DNA from: Funneliformis mosseae
Lineage: Eukaryota > Glomeromycota > Glomeromycetes > Glomerales > Glomeraceae
DNA: 19,755 bases
Assembly: GCA_910592005.1 (NCBI GenBank)
Contig: CAJVPP010001475.1
Span: 1-19,755, forward strand
Direction of reading: 5' to 3'
Every line of letters starts with the position of its first letter. Within the stretch, counting starts at the first letter, position 1. Below the pieces are notes generated by a model that worked only from the letters and a program-made list of their open reading frames with translations, was not told the DNA's origin and did no database searches. Of the stretch, positions 1-9,244 are shown one piece after another. A program made the position numbers and the translations under genes.

Positions 1-259
1 CTACTCCTATATTTTCTAATTTTATAGCAATAGACCCAGCAGAAATTGAAGGTTCCCTTCGAATAAACTGCCCAATTTCTCGGGATGCATGTGGAGTTAT
101 TTTTTTAATGCGACCGCTACCATTTTTACGCTTAATATCTCCATTCTCCTTTAATTTTTTAAGGTTGTTATATATTGTCCTAAGTGAAATCTTTGTTCTT
201 GAGTGTATTTCGGCGGCATTGCGTATTCCTTGCTCCCATAAATGTAAAATTAAATTGGG
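1..259 (-). pseudogene. Tc1/mariner-type transposase, N-terminal fragment
   Basis: The minus strand is open for about 86 codons from 259 to the window edge. It reads like the helix-turn-helix DNA-binding region of a Tc1/mariner transposase: a segment beginning LHLWEQGIRNAAEIHSR, then TKISLRTIYNNLKKLKENG, then a basic GSGRIKK linker and a second helical segment (HASREIGQFIRREPS). The protein would bind the element's terminal repeats; the DDE catalytic part would lie left of position 1. A TAA at 260-262 lies directly upstream in frame and no ATG precedes the conserved part. The first twenty or so residues expected of such a protein are therefore missing, and the copy looks degenerate. The terminal repeat lies about 40 bp upstream, which fits the orientation. 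Family assignment is firm; intactness cannot be judged because most of the gene is outside the window. Confidence 0.75.
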
Positions 260-300
260 TTAGTTACACTTTGATGATCAATTTTCAAAAAAAATTGCCA

Positions 301-322
301 TTTTTTTTTGCACACCACTGTA
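301..322. repeat. Terminal inverted repeat of the Tc1/mariner element
   Basis: Read on the minus strand this starts TACAGTGGTGTGCAAAAA. It sits just upstream of the transposase fragment, and the outermost TA (321-322) would be the TA target site typical of Tc1/mariner insertion. The matching repeat would lie outside the window. Confidence 0.65.
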
Positions 323-955
323 CATAGTAAATCACTTAGCGTTTCTATTGACGAAGCTCATATTATCGCATCATATTGATATTTTACCAATTTTATTTTA
401 TTTTTTTTGTGACTTTAGATCGCAATTGGCTGTGTCTAATTGTAAAAGAAAAGTTGCAATTCTTTTAAATTTATATCAATGCAATGTAAAATGTAATTTT
501 ATAAATTTGGGCTATTGAATGCTGAAATGTGGAACATGTGAAATTTATTTAATTTATAATTCAAATTTATTTAATTTTTTTTGCATATTTTTTATTAATT
601 TAATTTTTTTTTTTTTTGATATTTACTACTTTTTTCTTACAATTCTTCATTGAAGAAGCATAAACGTACTTATGTAACTTGGATATCTATGTTACGAAAA
701 AAAATTTTAAACTATAGATTAAGCAAACTTTTTTATTACTTTGTCAGTTTCAAATACATAATATAATAGTTTTGGTCTGATTTTATCTATACTTTTGACC
801 GACCAAAGATTTAACTTTCGTTTATAAGGAAGTTTAATTTATAAAAGTACCGTAAAAAATTGAACATTGAAGAATAAATTAATCTATAAGCCGAGGAAAA
901 AATATATATCAAAATATGATTTAACCATAATGTATTAAATTAATTTTTGGACCAA
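323..955. other. AT-rich intergenic DNA, no gene seen
   Basis: Long T runs and frequent stops occur on both strands, and I see no coding block or RNA gene. One small stem is visible: TTTGGTC (771-777) pairs with GACCAAA (801-807) across a 23-base loop. Confidence 0.5.
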
Positions 956-1267
956 AATTATAGTGCGGCAAAATTAATGATTACCGCAGTATTTGATCAC
1001 GTTATCATATGATTAGTATCACCAACAATTTTTCCCCCCATATTGTCACCGGTGTCATTTTTCACGCCCATTATATGTCACCGGACACGTGGGGTGAGAT
1101 TTTACTTATAAATTGATGGTGATACTGGGGTAAATATTAGTACCACTGCAATATTCGGAAAATGTTTTCCGTTGATCTAAATTTGATCATCATAACTCCT
1201 TTTATATCCTTATTGAATAATCAATTTTACAAATTTATCCAGAAAAACATTTTTTTTTATTAAAAAA
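956..1267 (+). promoter_or_regulatory. Upstream region of the kinase pseudogene with short symmetric motifs
   Basis: This stretch is less AT-rich than its surroundings and lies directly 5' of the kinase start codon. It contains two direct copies of GTCACCGG (1045-1052 and 1077-1084, 32 bp apart), a CACGTG core just after the second copy, and the inverted repeat CGGAAAATGTTTTCCG (1156-1171), which has the form CGG-N10-CCG. That spacing is one used by some fungal Zn2Cys6 regulators such as Put3. Regulatory function is inference only; no TATA box or transcription start can be assigned. Confidence 0.25.
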
Positions 1268-2764
1268 ATGCATGAAAATGAAACTCAATTCGTCTCAGAT
1301 AATAATTGTTCTTATTGCTATGTACCATTTTTCGAGGAATTATGGTGTAATAAATGTGATCCTTCGCGTATAATTGAAGGATGGACTAGTGGACATTCCG
1401 ATATTGATAAGTTCATAAAAGAAACAATATATAAAGCAAGAAATAAAGAATATAGTCTAAGATTTCTTGAATGGGTGCCTTTAGATAGATTCATAGACAT
1501 AAAAGAAATTGGTGAAGGTGCATTTTCCAAAGTGTATTCCGCAACGTGGATCGTTGGTAAATCAAAATTTGAAAAACAAGATGATGGAAGTTGGAAAAAA
1601 TCAGATCCTGAACCTATGAAGGTTGCTTTAAAAAGGTTAAATGGATCATGGGATATGTCAGCTAAATATTTTAATGAGGTATTTACATTTATATTTGTAT
1701 TATTAAATAATGATATTTCCATTTTACTTAAATTTTATTACAAAAACTAGCTTAAAGCACATTGGAACTTTTTTGAAAATAATATTGGTTCTTTATAATT
1801 TTATGGAATAACTAAGGATTCAGAAACCAAAGATTTTATTTTGATCGTACAATTGCATCTGATGGAAATTTGAGAAATTATCTTTCAAATAATTTTAACA
1901 ACTTATTATGGGAAGATAAAATTAGAAAATTATATTATGTAATATATGACGTTTATAATTTACATAATCATAAGGACCTTCATAGTGGAAATATTTTGCA
2001 AGATAAAGATTCTTATGTTTCGGACTTTGGGTTATCAGGACCAGCAGATAAGCAAAAAATGGACGATAAAATATATGGAGTATTACCATATATCGCTCCG
2101 GAAGTCTTGGATGGTGGTTTATATACTTTAACGTCTGATATCTACAGTTTTGGTGTAATTATGGCTGAATTATTATCCGGAAAACCTCCCTTTGATGATA
2201 GAATACATGACGTATCTTTAGCCTTGGATATTTGTAATTGATATCGTCCAGAATTTGGAAAAGGAACCCCTGAATTTTACAAGAGATTAGCTTATAATTG
2301 TATGAGTGCAAATCCAGATCAAAGACCAATAGCCAAAGAATTATATGATAAAATGTATTTTGATATCAATCTATTAAATATACTGAAAATACAAAAAAAA
2401 ATATGGAAATTATGGAAAAGAAATAAAGGAAGGATTTGAAGAGGCAGATAAAGCGATACCAAATATTTCAATTTCACGTAAAACGAATCCTGATGCTATA
2501 TATACAAGTAGAGCATTTACATTTAAAATTTGACAAAACCTATTAATTCGTCTCTTATCACATCATATTTTGAAAAGGATGAGAATAATGAAGGTATTAT
2601 ACAGTATATTTAACTTATTTATTTCGATAATGAAATATTAATTTCAATGCATTTTAACAGAATTTCAAGATTCTCAATTAATTGAATTAGGAATTTCTAG
2701 CTCATTACAATTAAGAGGTAATATGACATATCGTATCTATATTTATAATTGCACTTTAATATGA
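1268..2764 (+). pseudogene. TKL-type protein kinase pseudogene with N-terminal Cys-pair motif
   Basis: An ancestral Ser/Thr or Tyr kinase of the tyrosine-kinase-like class. Exon 1 starts at the ATG at 1268. It has a zinc-ribbon-like pair of CxxC motifs (C14/C17, C27/C30), the glycine loop GEGAFSKVY (residues 82-90) and the ATP lysine in VALKRL (K122). Intron 1 is 1679-1750 (GT-AG, phase 0). Downstream come the catalytic loop HKDLHSGNILQ, DFG, the APE motif in LPYIAPEVL, DIYSFG and a C-lobe ending QRPIAKELY. Lesions: TAA at 1796-1798, a frame change near 1853-1855, and TGA at 2239-2241. The segment before HKD also seems a few residues short. A TGA ends the C-lobe frame after WKRNKGRI, but a tail continues: an EEADKAIPNIS block, another frame change, a 67-bp intron (2594-2660) and a last exon (FQDSQLIELGISSSLQLR) to the TGA at 2762-2764. 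Catalytic residues are conserved, so inactivation appears recent. Confidence 0.85.
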
Positions 2765-3106
2765 ACTGATATTGATTTATTTATAATGATAGACGTCAAT
2801 AATTGAAATTTATTATATTATGTACCGATATGGTGATGTGAACTTGAATTAATATTGTTGAAACAGCATTACATTTAATATTAGTTTTAAATGTAATTTT
2901 AACCATTTTATGTATTAGCTTTAAGAAATTTCTCAATATTTTAAAAGTTATAAAGAAGAATTTTTTTTATTAATAAATTATATACAGTATATGTTACGTA
3001 TGATGATCGAAATATGATAAGCAACCATTTTAACCATGAACTTGACTTGCGATACAATTCGATGAGAAACTTGATTTATTCAAAATTTCATAATATAAAC
3101 CCTATG
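2765..3106. other. Intergenic DNA with an 11-bp perfect hairpin
   Basis: No coding block is seen. ATTACATTTAA (2868-2878) is followed after 8 bases by its exact reverse complement (2887-2897), a possible stem-loop downstream of the kinase relic. The function is unknown. Confidence 0.45.
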
Positions 3107-3326
3107 AAAAAAAAATTTCTGGATTTGTCCAGAATTTGCCGTAGTATCCAGATAATGTCCGGAATCCACCATGTTTCGGTATAAATTCCGGACAATATCA
3201 AGACATCACGCGGTGTCCGGAATCCACCATGTTTTGGTACACTTTCCGGACGATTTTGACATTTTCCGGGCATTTTCCACATGCAACCGGACATTTTCGA
3301 TAACATTTTCTAGACAATTTTTTTTT
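3107..3326. mobile_element. Compact palindrome-rich element, MITE-like
   Basis: The block is 220 bp, bounded by a 9-A run (3107-3115) and a 9-T run (3318-3326). Its ends form an imperfect inverted repeat: AAAAAAAAATTTCTGGA on the left, and AAAAAAAAATTGTCTAGA when the right end is reverse-complemented. Inside are two direct copies 58 bp apart (3156-3194 and 3214-3252). Each 39-bp copy is itself a palindrome, starting TGTCCGGAA and ending TTCCGGACA or TTCCGGACG, with the same inner sequence GGAATCCACCATGTTT. A smaller stem (TTCTGGA/TCCAGAA) lies at the left end and more CCGG motifs follow at 3267-3295. Short open frames over it on both strands are by-products of the palindromes. I see no clear target duplication, so the mobile-element reading is inference. 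Confidence 0.45.
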
Positions 3327-4363
3327 ATAAGGAAATACATAAAGCCTACCTTTAGTAAACTTCAGAAGAAAGTTTGATAAATATAGAATTTTCTCTGATA
3401 TTATTTTGTTAAAACTATACGAACCTGGATTTTTACAATGGAAATAATAAAATTTGGTCGGTTTAAGTGTATTATTGGAATTCAAATGGGGATGTTGATA
3501 GAAAATGAGCAATCTTCCGAAGATTTTAAAATAAATAAATTAAAAAATTTTTATTGCTTTAGATAAACGATAGCATCACAATTCACGATTTATTGATATT
3601 AATATGATGATAGTCTAAAGAATGGATTACAGAATATGATCAATATGAAAACAACTTGTCTAATTTATAATATAATTGCCAATGCAAAAACAAACACAAA
3701 CTGAAAACCAGTCCACAGATAATTCTTATATTCAAATATGCAATCTCCGCAATAAAAAATGTTGTTCAGGAAGATTTGATGACATCCTTTTAAAATTGCG
3801 ATAGTTTCTTCACTAATAATTGTTACTCTAAAGACGGTTAATCTTGATCAATAATTGACAATGAATGATTATATAATTGAAATAAGCAAATTGAAGACGA
3901 AAAGATTCTTTTTTTTTAAAAAGAAAATTTTCTCTACAAATTTCAGTAAGTATGCATGAGCTGAATGTTTGTTTTATAAATAAGTTAGAATTAACGCTTT
4001 ATTAGCATAATTTCGTTTTCCTGATTCCATATCTTTTTTGATTAATAAAAAAATATATAATATATACCTGTATATATATTTTTTTAAAAGTAATCAACGT
4101 AGCTTTCGTTGCTCGGATTTTAAGTCAATTTTCTTAATGTTATCATTCCTTGCAAGCAAAAAAAAAAAAATGATTAAAATATACGTGAAAAAAAAGTAAG
4201 AAAAAATAATGTTATATTATTAATTCTTTACATCATTGCAAAAAGTTAAAAAAGAATATTTAAGTACTTTATGTGTTAAGGTGCTATTAAGTTATTTCAC
4301 CACATCCACAACCAAAACTACAATCTTTCATCAGATATAATATATCCTTGCTGTAATTTTCAG
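3327..4363. other. Gene-poor AT-rich DNA
   Basis: I see no coding block I can defend, no RNA gene and no strong repeat. Homopolymer runs and short AT tracts are frequent (for example around 4050-4090 and 4158-4170). Confidence 0.45.
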
Positions 4364-4456
4364 TACCAAAGGAGAGATGGTTCAGTACTGTCATCCGTTT
4401 CGAAGGAAGTGGTGTAAATCTTTAGCACAAAGGGAGTTTCGTTGGAAACCATAAAG
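4364..4456. other. GC-elevated island with short open frames on both strands
   Basis: The segment lies between a possible acceptor (TTTTCAG at 4357-4363) and a possible donor (AAAG|GTAATT at 4457). On the plus strand a 25-codon frame starts at the ATG at 4377 (MVQYCHPFRRKWCKSL...) and ends at the TAA at 4452-4454. On the minus strand another frame reads MVSNETPFVLKIYTTSFET and is also protein-like. I cannot decide between them or assign a family; it may be a decayed exon. Confidence 0.2.
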
Positions 4457-5091
4457 GTAATTTTGTCACTTTTATATGGATATTTGACAAAAATATTTCA
4501 TATAGTATCGTAGAGTCGCGAAAAAAATTGCAAAAACCATTTTACATTTCTGATTATAAACTTTAATTAATCGAGTTGAGCGTAAAATTTTGTTTAAATA
4601 TAAATGGATTCAACTCACTCATTTATCAATATTTTGTTAAAGGTGGGTTCATATAATGATTTCAAATTGTTGTTTGCTTTTGAACATAAATACCCCTTTA
4701 GCGAGTATTGATAAATGATTGATTGGCTTTTTTTTTGTAACACGCAATTATTAAATGCCGATCACGATTGCATCACATCCCAACCAATCATTTTTTTTGA
4801 AAACAATTTCAAAATTTTCCCACGTACAATATATATTGCAAACTTTCAAACTAATAAACATTTTAATCTTTTCTTCAACACAAGTAAAGCACGCACGAAA
4901 TTGTTATTACAAGAACTATCGACAATTAAGAAGGTGAAACACACAGTGACAATGCCGAAGCTTATCAAAAGGTAGTCTAGGACTACGCTCTCTTTCTTTA
5001 TTTTTTTTTTATCATTTCCTTTTTCTTTATTTATTTTAAAAAAAAAACAAAAACAAAATAAAAAATATATATATATATAAAATAAATGGCC
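4457..5091. other. Gene-poor DNA with an inverted repeat and low-complexity tract
   Basis: TCATTTATCAATA (4619-4631) has an exact reverse complement at 4706-4718. An 86-codon open frame (4715-4975) is G-poor and has no recognisable domain. Its last codons, ATGCCGAAGCTTATC at 4952, sit before a GT and could be a first exon, but no downstream exon joins in frame. A pyrimidine tract, an A-rich tract and an (AT)n run occupy roughly 4985-5085. Confidence 0.35.
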
Positions 5092-5298
5092 TTAGTTAAA
5101 GTGATACATCTGCTGATCAGTGAATTCACTCCCTGAACTTAAGGACCAAAATATAGAAAGAAGTATCCTCTCGTTTCGTACTATTGGCAAAGCAAGTAGA
5201 AAATATGGGTTCGCTTGTCCTATGTCCAATTTGCGTCGAAGTGCTTCTGCTAGTATAACTTTAGATAGTTTCTCTTTTGTTTCTTCTTCAATATGTAT
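5092..5298 (-). pseudogene. Unrecognised coding fragment (68 codons, last-exon-like)
   Basis: The minus strand is open from 5298 to a TAA at 5092-5094, with a composition much more protein-like than the plus-strand frame over the same bases. It reads IHIEEETKEKLSKVILAEAL, then RRKLDIGQANPYFLLALPIV, then RNERILLSIFWSLSSGSEF, and ends TDQQMYHFN. No ATG starts it; an in-frame TAA lies just upstream (5299-5301). Farther upstream on the same strand (about 5325-5430) a second block reads RRTSNLKQNFKSIVKSG and KKEKRLESLIFIG in another frame, so this could be the end of a decayed multi-exon gene. I do not recognise the family. The local GC content is above that of the flanking DNA. Confidence 0.35.
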
Positions 5299-5301
5299 TT
5301 A

Positions 5302-5833
5302 TCTTATGATATTATTATCCAATAAAAATTAACGATTCAAGTCGCTTTTCTTTTTTAATTCCTGACTTTACTATTGATTTAAAATTTTGCTTCAAATTAC
5401 TTGTTCGACGAGGCCAAGGATTATTTTAATCATATGGCAAAGGAATCGAAGAAAATACAAAAAATTGAGAGTTAAGTTACTAAAATGGACATTGGGTTAA
5501 TGCAAATTACCTACAGAATTCATATAAATAATGATTAGTTTGGAATCCTATTTATAATATTTTTCTTACCCTTCAACCATATAATGTAGTGTAGCAAATC
5601 ACTAGATAATATTTGTCCGTATTATCATTTACAATTTTACAATTTTTAATTTACCCGCTTTGAAATCATTAAATTTACATATAGGAACATTTTTTTACAT
5701 GTAATTTAATAATATTATATACCAGTTTCAAAATATGAAGAGTCTTAGATCTTTGACGAGATGTAAATGACTAAAAATCGGTTTTTATTATTTTTATAAA
5801 AAGAAGTGAATAATTCTAATTAACCTTGTCAAG
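5302..5833. other. Intergenic DNA, possible upstream relic of the 5092-5298 fragment
   Basis: Apart from the short minus-strand block around 5325-5430 described with the preceding fragment, I see nothing coding here. The sequence is AT-rich, with stops in all frames. Confidence 0.35.
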
Positions 5834-7483
5834 TTATATATTACCATATATATTTATATTAAATAGATCAAGACTTTTAAATCCTTTACCGTCAATTGAA
5901 CCGAACATTATGAGATCTTCACATCTTACAACATTAACAAAAACGTCACCAACGGGCCATCTTACATAAAAAATATAATTTAGATTATTACCACCATAAT
6001 TAGAGAGGTTAAGATTAATGCCTTGTCTTTAATAAAAGAATATATTTGTTCACTACCCAAGCTTTGATAGATAATGAATAGAAAAATGCTATAAGTAATG
6101 CATTGATATTAGCGATTAACTTGTATGAGGGAGACGATCGTGAATAAGAAGATGGATAAAGTGTTTCAAGATTAAAAGTATTACTTCCTGTTAGATTCCC
6201 CGCCCCGTAAATTCTTGTTTGGTTGATTCTCCTTATTAACTAAGAAATTATTAAAAAACATTTCCTAATCTATGATGACATAAAAAAAAATGAATGATTA
6301 TTAGCATGTCTAAGGTCAACACATCATGAATTATAATTTATCTTGAGTTTTTAATACCAATAATCAACAATTAAAAATAAATGAATGATCGAATGATGTT
6401 ACTTTTTACATCTCAAAAAAATACATCACTAACCGGTTGACTAGTATATTAGTATCATTAAAAGATTTTCTATCATCATTTATGACATTCTGTTTCATAT
6501 TAGTACCAGGATTAGGAATGGAGGATACCATAAAGTACTATTAAATGCCTTTAATAATCCCGATTCAGAATATGCTTTCCCATACCTTGAATGAACGCAT
6601 CACAAAAACTATATTGAATGTGCTTTGCTGCATCGATACGTTTGCCATCAAAATCGAATTCTTTTGATTTACCAATGATTCATTTTTTTTAATTCAGAGA
6701 TCACTACAGGGTTTTCATTGTCAAGATCTACTTAATGGGACGCAATAAAGATGATGAAAAGTATTTTCTTTTAGCATATCTGTTTTTTAAATAAAAAAAA
6801 AAGAATACCGGTAATTGGCAAATCTTCACCTAGGCTACAATATTCATCATTTGATTAATCTATGTAACAATAAAAGTTGAAAATATCCAATTTTATTAAA
6901 TGGATAATATGTTTTAACATTCTTCGGTTTTTCATCCGGTGGATCCATGTGATTTCTATCAGGAAAAAAAAAAAGGTCCAGTCCATTATATGACAAAATT
7001 AAAAAAATAGATATAATCAAAAGTTTAGATTAAACGTATGGGCATTATGTAATGTCTTTCTCGCGAGAGCTTAACGAGCATCTTGTGGTCATCAGCTGTA
7101 CCAAGGTGTGGATTAATTTCATAAAGATCTAGGAACAAATATTGGTATAGATCATCAGTCAATGGTTTACTGTTTACTTGGAAAAAAGGTTAATTAATAA
7201 GCTTACATCTAAGCCCGTATCTCGTTTCACCTTCAACTTGATTTACAATCGGAATAATCTATATCACGTCAAAACCCTAAATTTATTAAGTTTTATATGA
7301 TAAACCAAAAATTGTGATTAAAAATAATGAATACCAACCTTTGATGTAATCAAGCTTGTTTATAATCCTCAAATGAGTTCAGCCACAGTAATGTCTAATT
7401 TCGTATTGTTAAAATAGAGTTGAGGATTTTCTTGACCTGGTGGTTAAGCAAATCTATCTGATAAATGGTACGAGTTCTTCATT
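5834..7483 (-). pseudogene. Decayed GH13 alpha-amylase gene
   Basis: This would have been a secreted enzyme cutting alpha-1,4-glucan (starch or glycogen). No long frame survives, but minus-strand blocks follow the fungal GH13 alpha-amylase order. They are RTRTIYQ then DRFA and PPGQENPQLYFNNTKLD (about 7483-7340); IIPIVNQVEGETRYG (about 7265-7210); DLYEINPHLGTADDHKMLVK then RERHYIM (about 7140-7040); RNHMDPPDE...YYPFNKIGYFQ (about 6960-6870); DEYCSLGEDLPITG (about 6850-6806); VDLDNENPVVISEL (about 6732-6690); FDFDGKRIDAAKHIQYSF (about 6664-6610), the region II motif with the nucleophile Asp at 6632-6634; LYPSSYSRSSPSYKLIANIN (about 6163-6100); and VGDVFVNVVRCEDLIMFGS near the C-terminus. Remnant introns are visible (7277-7339; a very short one at 7170-7206). 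There are many stops and indels, including a TAG where the family has Trp before IIPIV. Regions III and IV are not recognisable. No signal peptide could be placed upstream. Confidence 0.8.
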
Positions 7484-7680
7484 CTACGGGAAGGAAACAA
7501 AAAATACACGTCAAAACATATTAACGTTAACATCAAATTTAATTTTAATGAATATAATTTTTAACTAAACTTCCGCCTACAGTTTTTTTGCAATATACAG
7601 CATGTTGATTTATTATCTTAGATATTATAATAAATAAATCAGATCATCCAATGAATTAGATTTGGAATACTTAAAGAAAA

Positions 7681-8358
7681 TTAAATTCTTTGAAAAAAGA
7701 AACTATTCCAAATATCAACCTCATCCAGACTTAAATCATCACGCTTTAAAATGAATTCTAATAAAGGTGCTTTAATACTGATAAATTTATTAGAATTAAA
7801 AAGTTCTTTAGGGTTTTTACAAATTTTTTCAAGATAAAAGTTCCGTAATTTCGTGTAAGACTCTTCTTTATAAATTGTTTCAAGAATTCCTATAGGATTG
7901 GCTTGTAAACACTCTTGATGGTCTTTAATTAAATAATCTTCAATTTCGGGAACTAAATCTTGTAGTTTAAGTGCACCTGCCGCATTTAAGAGCTTTAATA
8001 TTTCAGTTCCTTCTAATTTCGTCATGTCAATCTTTCCGCAATATATAAATCTGAAATTATAGAAGATGTTAATAACTTGGTCTATATTATTGTCGTAGTT
8101 GTCATACGTACTTTATTTACCTTAAGATAATTTTAAAAATATTTGGAGGAGTTGGGTATTTTTAAAATAAACTTTCCTTCCTTCTTCACAACATTTTCTT
8201 TAGTTAATTCATAAAAATATTGCGATCTATAACGTAAAATAATTGAATGCGCACATAATTCTTTAACGTTTTCGTTTTCACCGGCATAAATAATGACATC
8301 GTAACTTTTGTCATTTTCAAATAATCTTTCATAATCATTAGCAACTCTCTGCAAACAT
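7681..8358 (-). pseudogene. Truncated BTB-BACK protein gene
   Basis: BTB/POZ domains mediate dimerisation and often cullin-3 ubiquitin ligase recruitment; BACK follows the BTB. Exon 1 (about 8358-8121) carries the BTB start: NDYERLFENDKSYDVIIYAG, then AHSIILRYRSQYFYELTKEN. Intron 8051-8120 is GT-AG, 70 bp. Exon 2 (8050-7681) carries FIYCGKIDMTKLEGTEILKL, the BACK helices and the conserved LLEFILKRDDLSLDEVDIW. Lesions: a frame change near 8140-8147 gives a premature TAA (IPNSSKYF*) where the next frame continues IFKIILR into exon 2. The start is also unclear: an ATG at 8356-8358 is one base out of frame with the BTB. After NSFFFQRI the frame stops at 7681-7683 and no further BACK or TLDc sequence follows. 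The next DNA downstream is the amylase relic. It is related to the gene at 9935-11434. Confidence 0.8.
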
Positions 8359-9244
8359 TCTTTTTACAGAAAATAAAATTTAAAAAAGAAACAAAAAAAT
8401 TTATATATTAATTAGGAAACTTTTAACATTCATTCAACTTTATTTAAAACATTTGCATACATCCGTAATTACTTTAAAGTTTTCGTGTAATTAGATGATC
8501 TTTAAAGTGAATAACTTAACTGAATTGGAATCTCATTTTCAGACAACCGAAGATCTCTGAAAATCAATTTCAGTTACAACACATTTTCCGCGTCCCTTAT
8601 AACGTATCCTCGACATAAAATATACTTTAGAATTATACTGCGTCAACAACTTTTATAGAAATTGAGATAATTCTTTCAACGTCTACTTTTGCAATTTCAT
8701 TGCTAATCATTAAAATCACCAAATTCTAATTATTTAATTAAATTACGCATAAAAGTTAAAATAAGAAAAATCGGGGATTAAAAAGTTACATGAAAAATTA
8801 ATGGAATTAAAAGGGCGTAAGAGATTATACCGCAAGGTGAAATGGGAAGGAGTTCCGAGAGTGGGTGTGAATGTCAAAGAAAAGAAATGCTGCTAAAAAC
8901 AATCCAAGAGAAACCGTTGTATATAAAAAAATTTATAATTAGGACACCTGGAGCTCTAGATGCCTGGCTTCCTGGTCAAAATTGATCATTATCGGTGTAA
9001 TTATACAAGCAATCAATCATGTGTTGTGTTACATTACAAGCAATAAAAATCAGTAATATGTCGAATCAGTCTTAAGTTTTATAATTGAATTTCGAAACTT
9101 CTGAGCCATTATTCACAAAAGTAACTGTTATAACAGGTGATAAAAATAAATCCCAATAACAACCGCATCGCCAAAAAAATTCTTAAATACATGGCAAAAA
9201 TTCTAATAATATCATTGACTAACTAGAATTGGATGATAATGTTT
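8359..9244. other. Intergenic DNA with weak coding-like fragments
   Basis: On the minus strand at about 8711-8540, two short blocks are protein-like but interrupted (MISNEIAKVDVERIISISIK; YFMSRIRYKGRGKCVVTEID). On the plus strand a 31-codon frame runs from the ATG at 8801 to the TAA at 8894-8896 (MELKGRKRLYRKVKWEG...). At 8941-8980 three CCTGG motifs sit close together around a GAGCTCTAGA core. I recognise none of these, and each could be chance. Confidence 0.3.

Noticed and set aside
196..217. Alternative minus-strand start ATGCCGCCGAAATACACTC as the transposase start
   Set aside because: It is in a different frame from the HTH-coding sequence and soon hits a stop.
1318..1722. 134-codon minus-strand frame over kinase exon 1
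   Set aside because: The plus strand has clear kinase motifs in the same bases; the minus frame is a shadow.
3088..3512. Overlapping open frames on both strands around 3088-3512
   Set aside because: They overlap the palindromic element and flanking DNA, mirror each other and have no recognisable domain.
4952..5121. First exon ATGCCGAAGCTTATC spliced to the segment after 5120
   Set aside because: Joining the AAAG|GT donor to the CAG acceptor at 5118-5120 gives a stop after five codons, and the would-be intron lacks a pyrimidine tract before the acceptor.
5120..5332. 70-codon plus-strand frame
   Set aside because: It begins at a GTG, is Ser-rich and lies antisense to a more protein-like minus-strand frame.
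8941..8985. Possible tRNA or structured RNA at the CCTGG cluster
   Set aside because: No cloverleaf with T-loop or anticodon stem could be drawn; only short repeats are visible.
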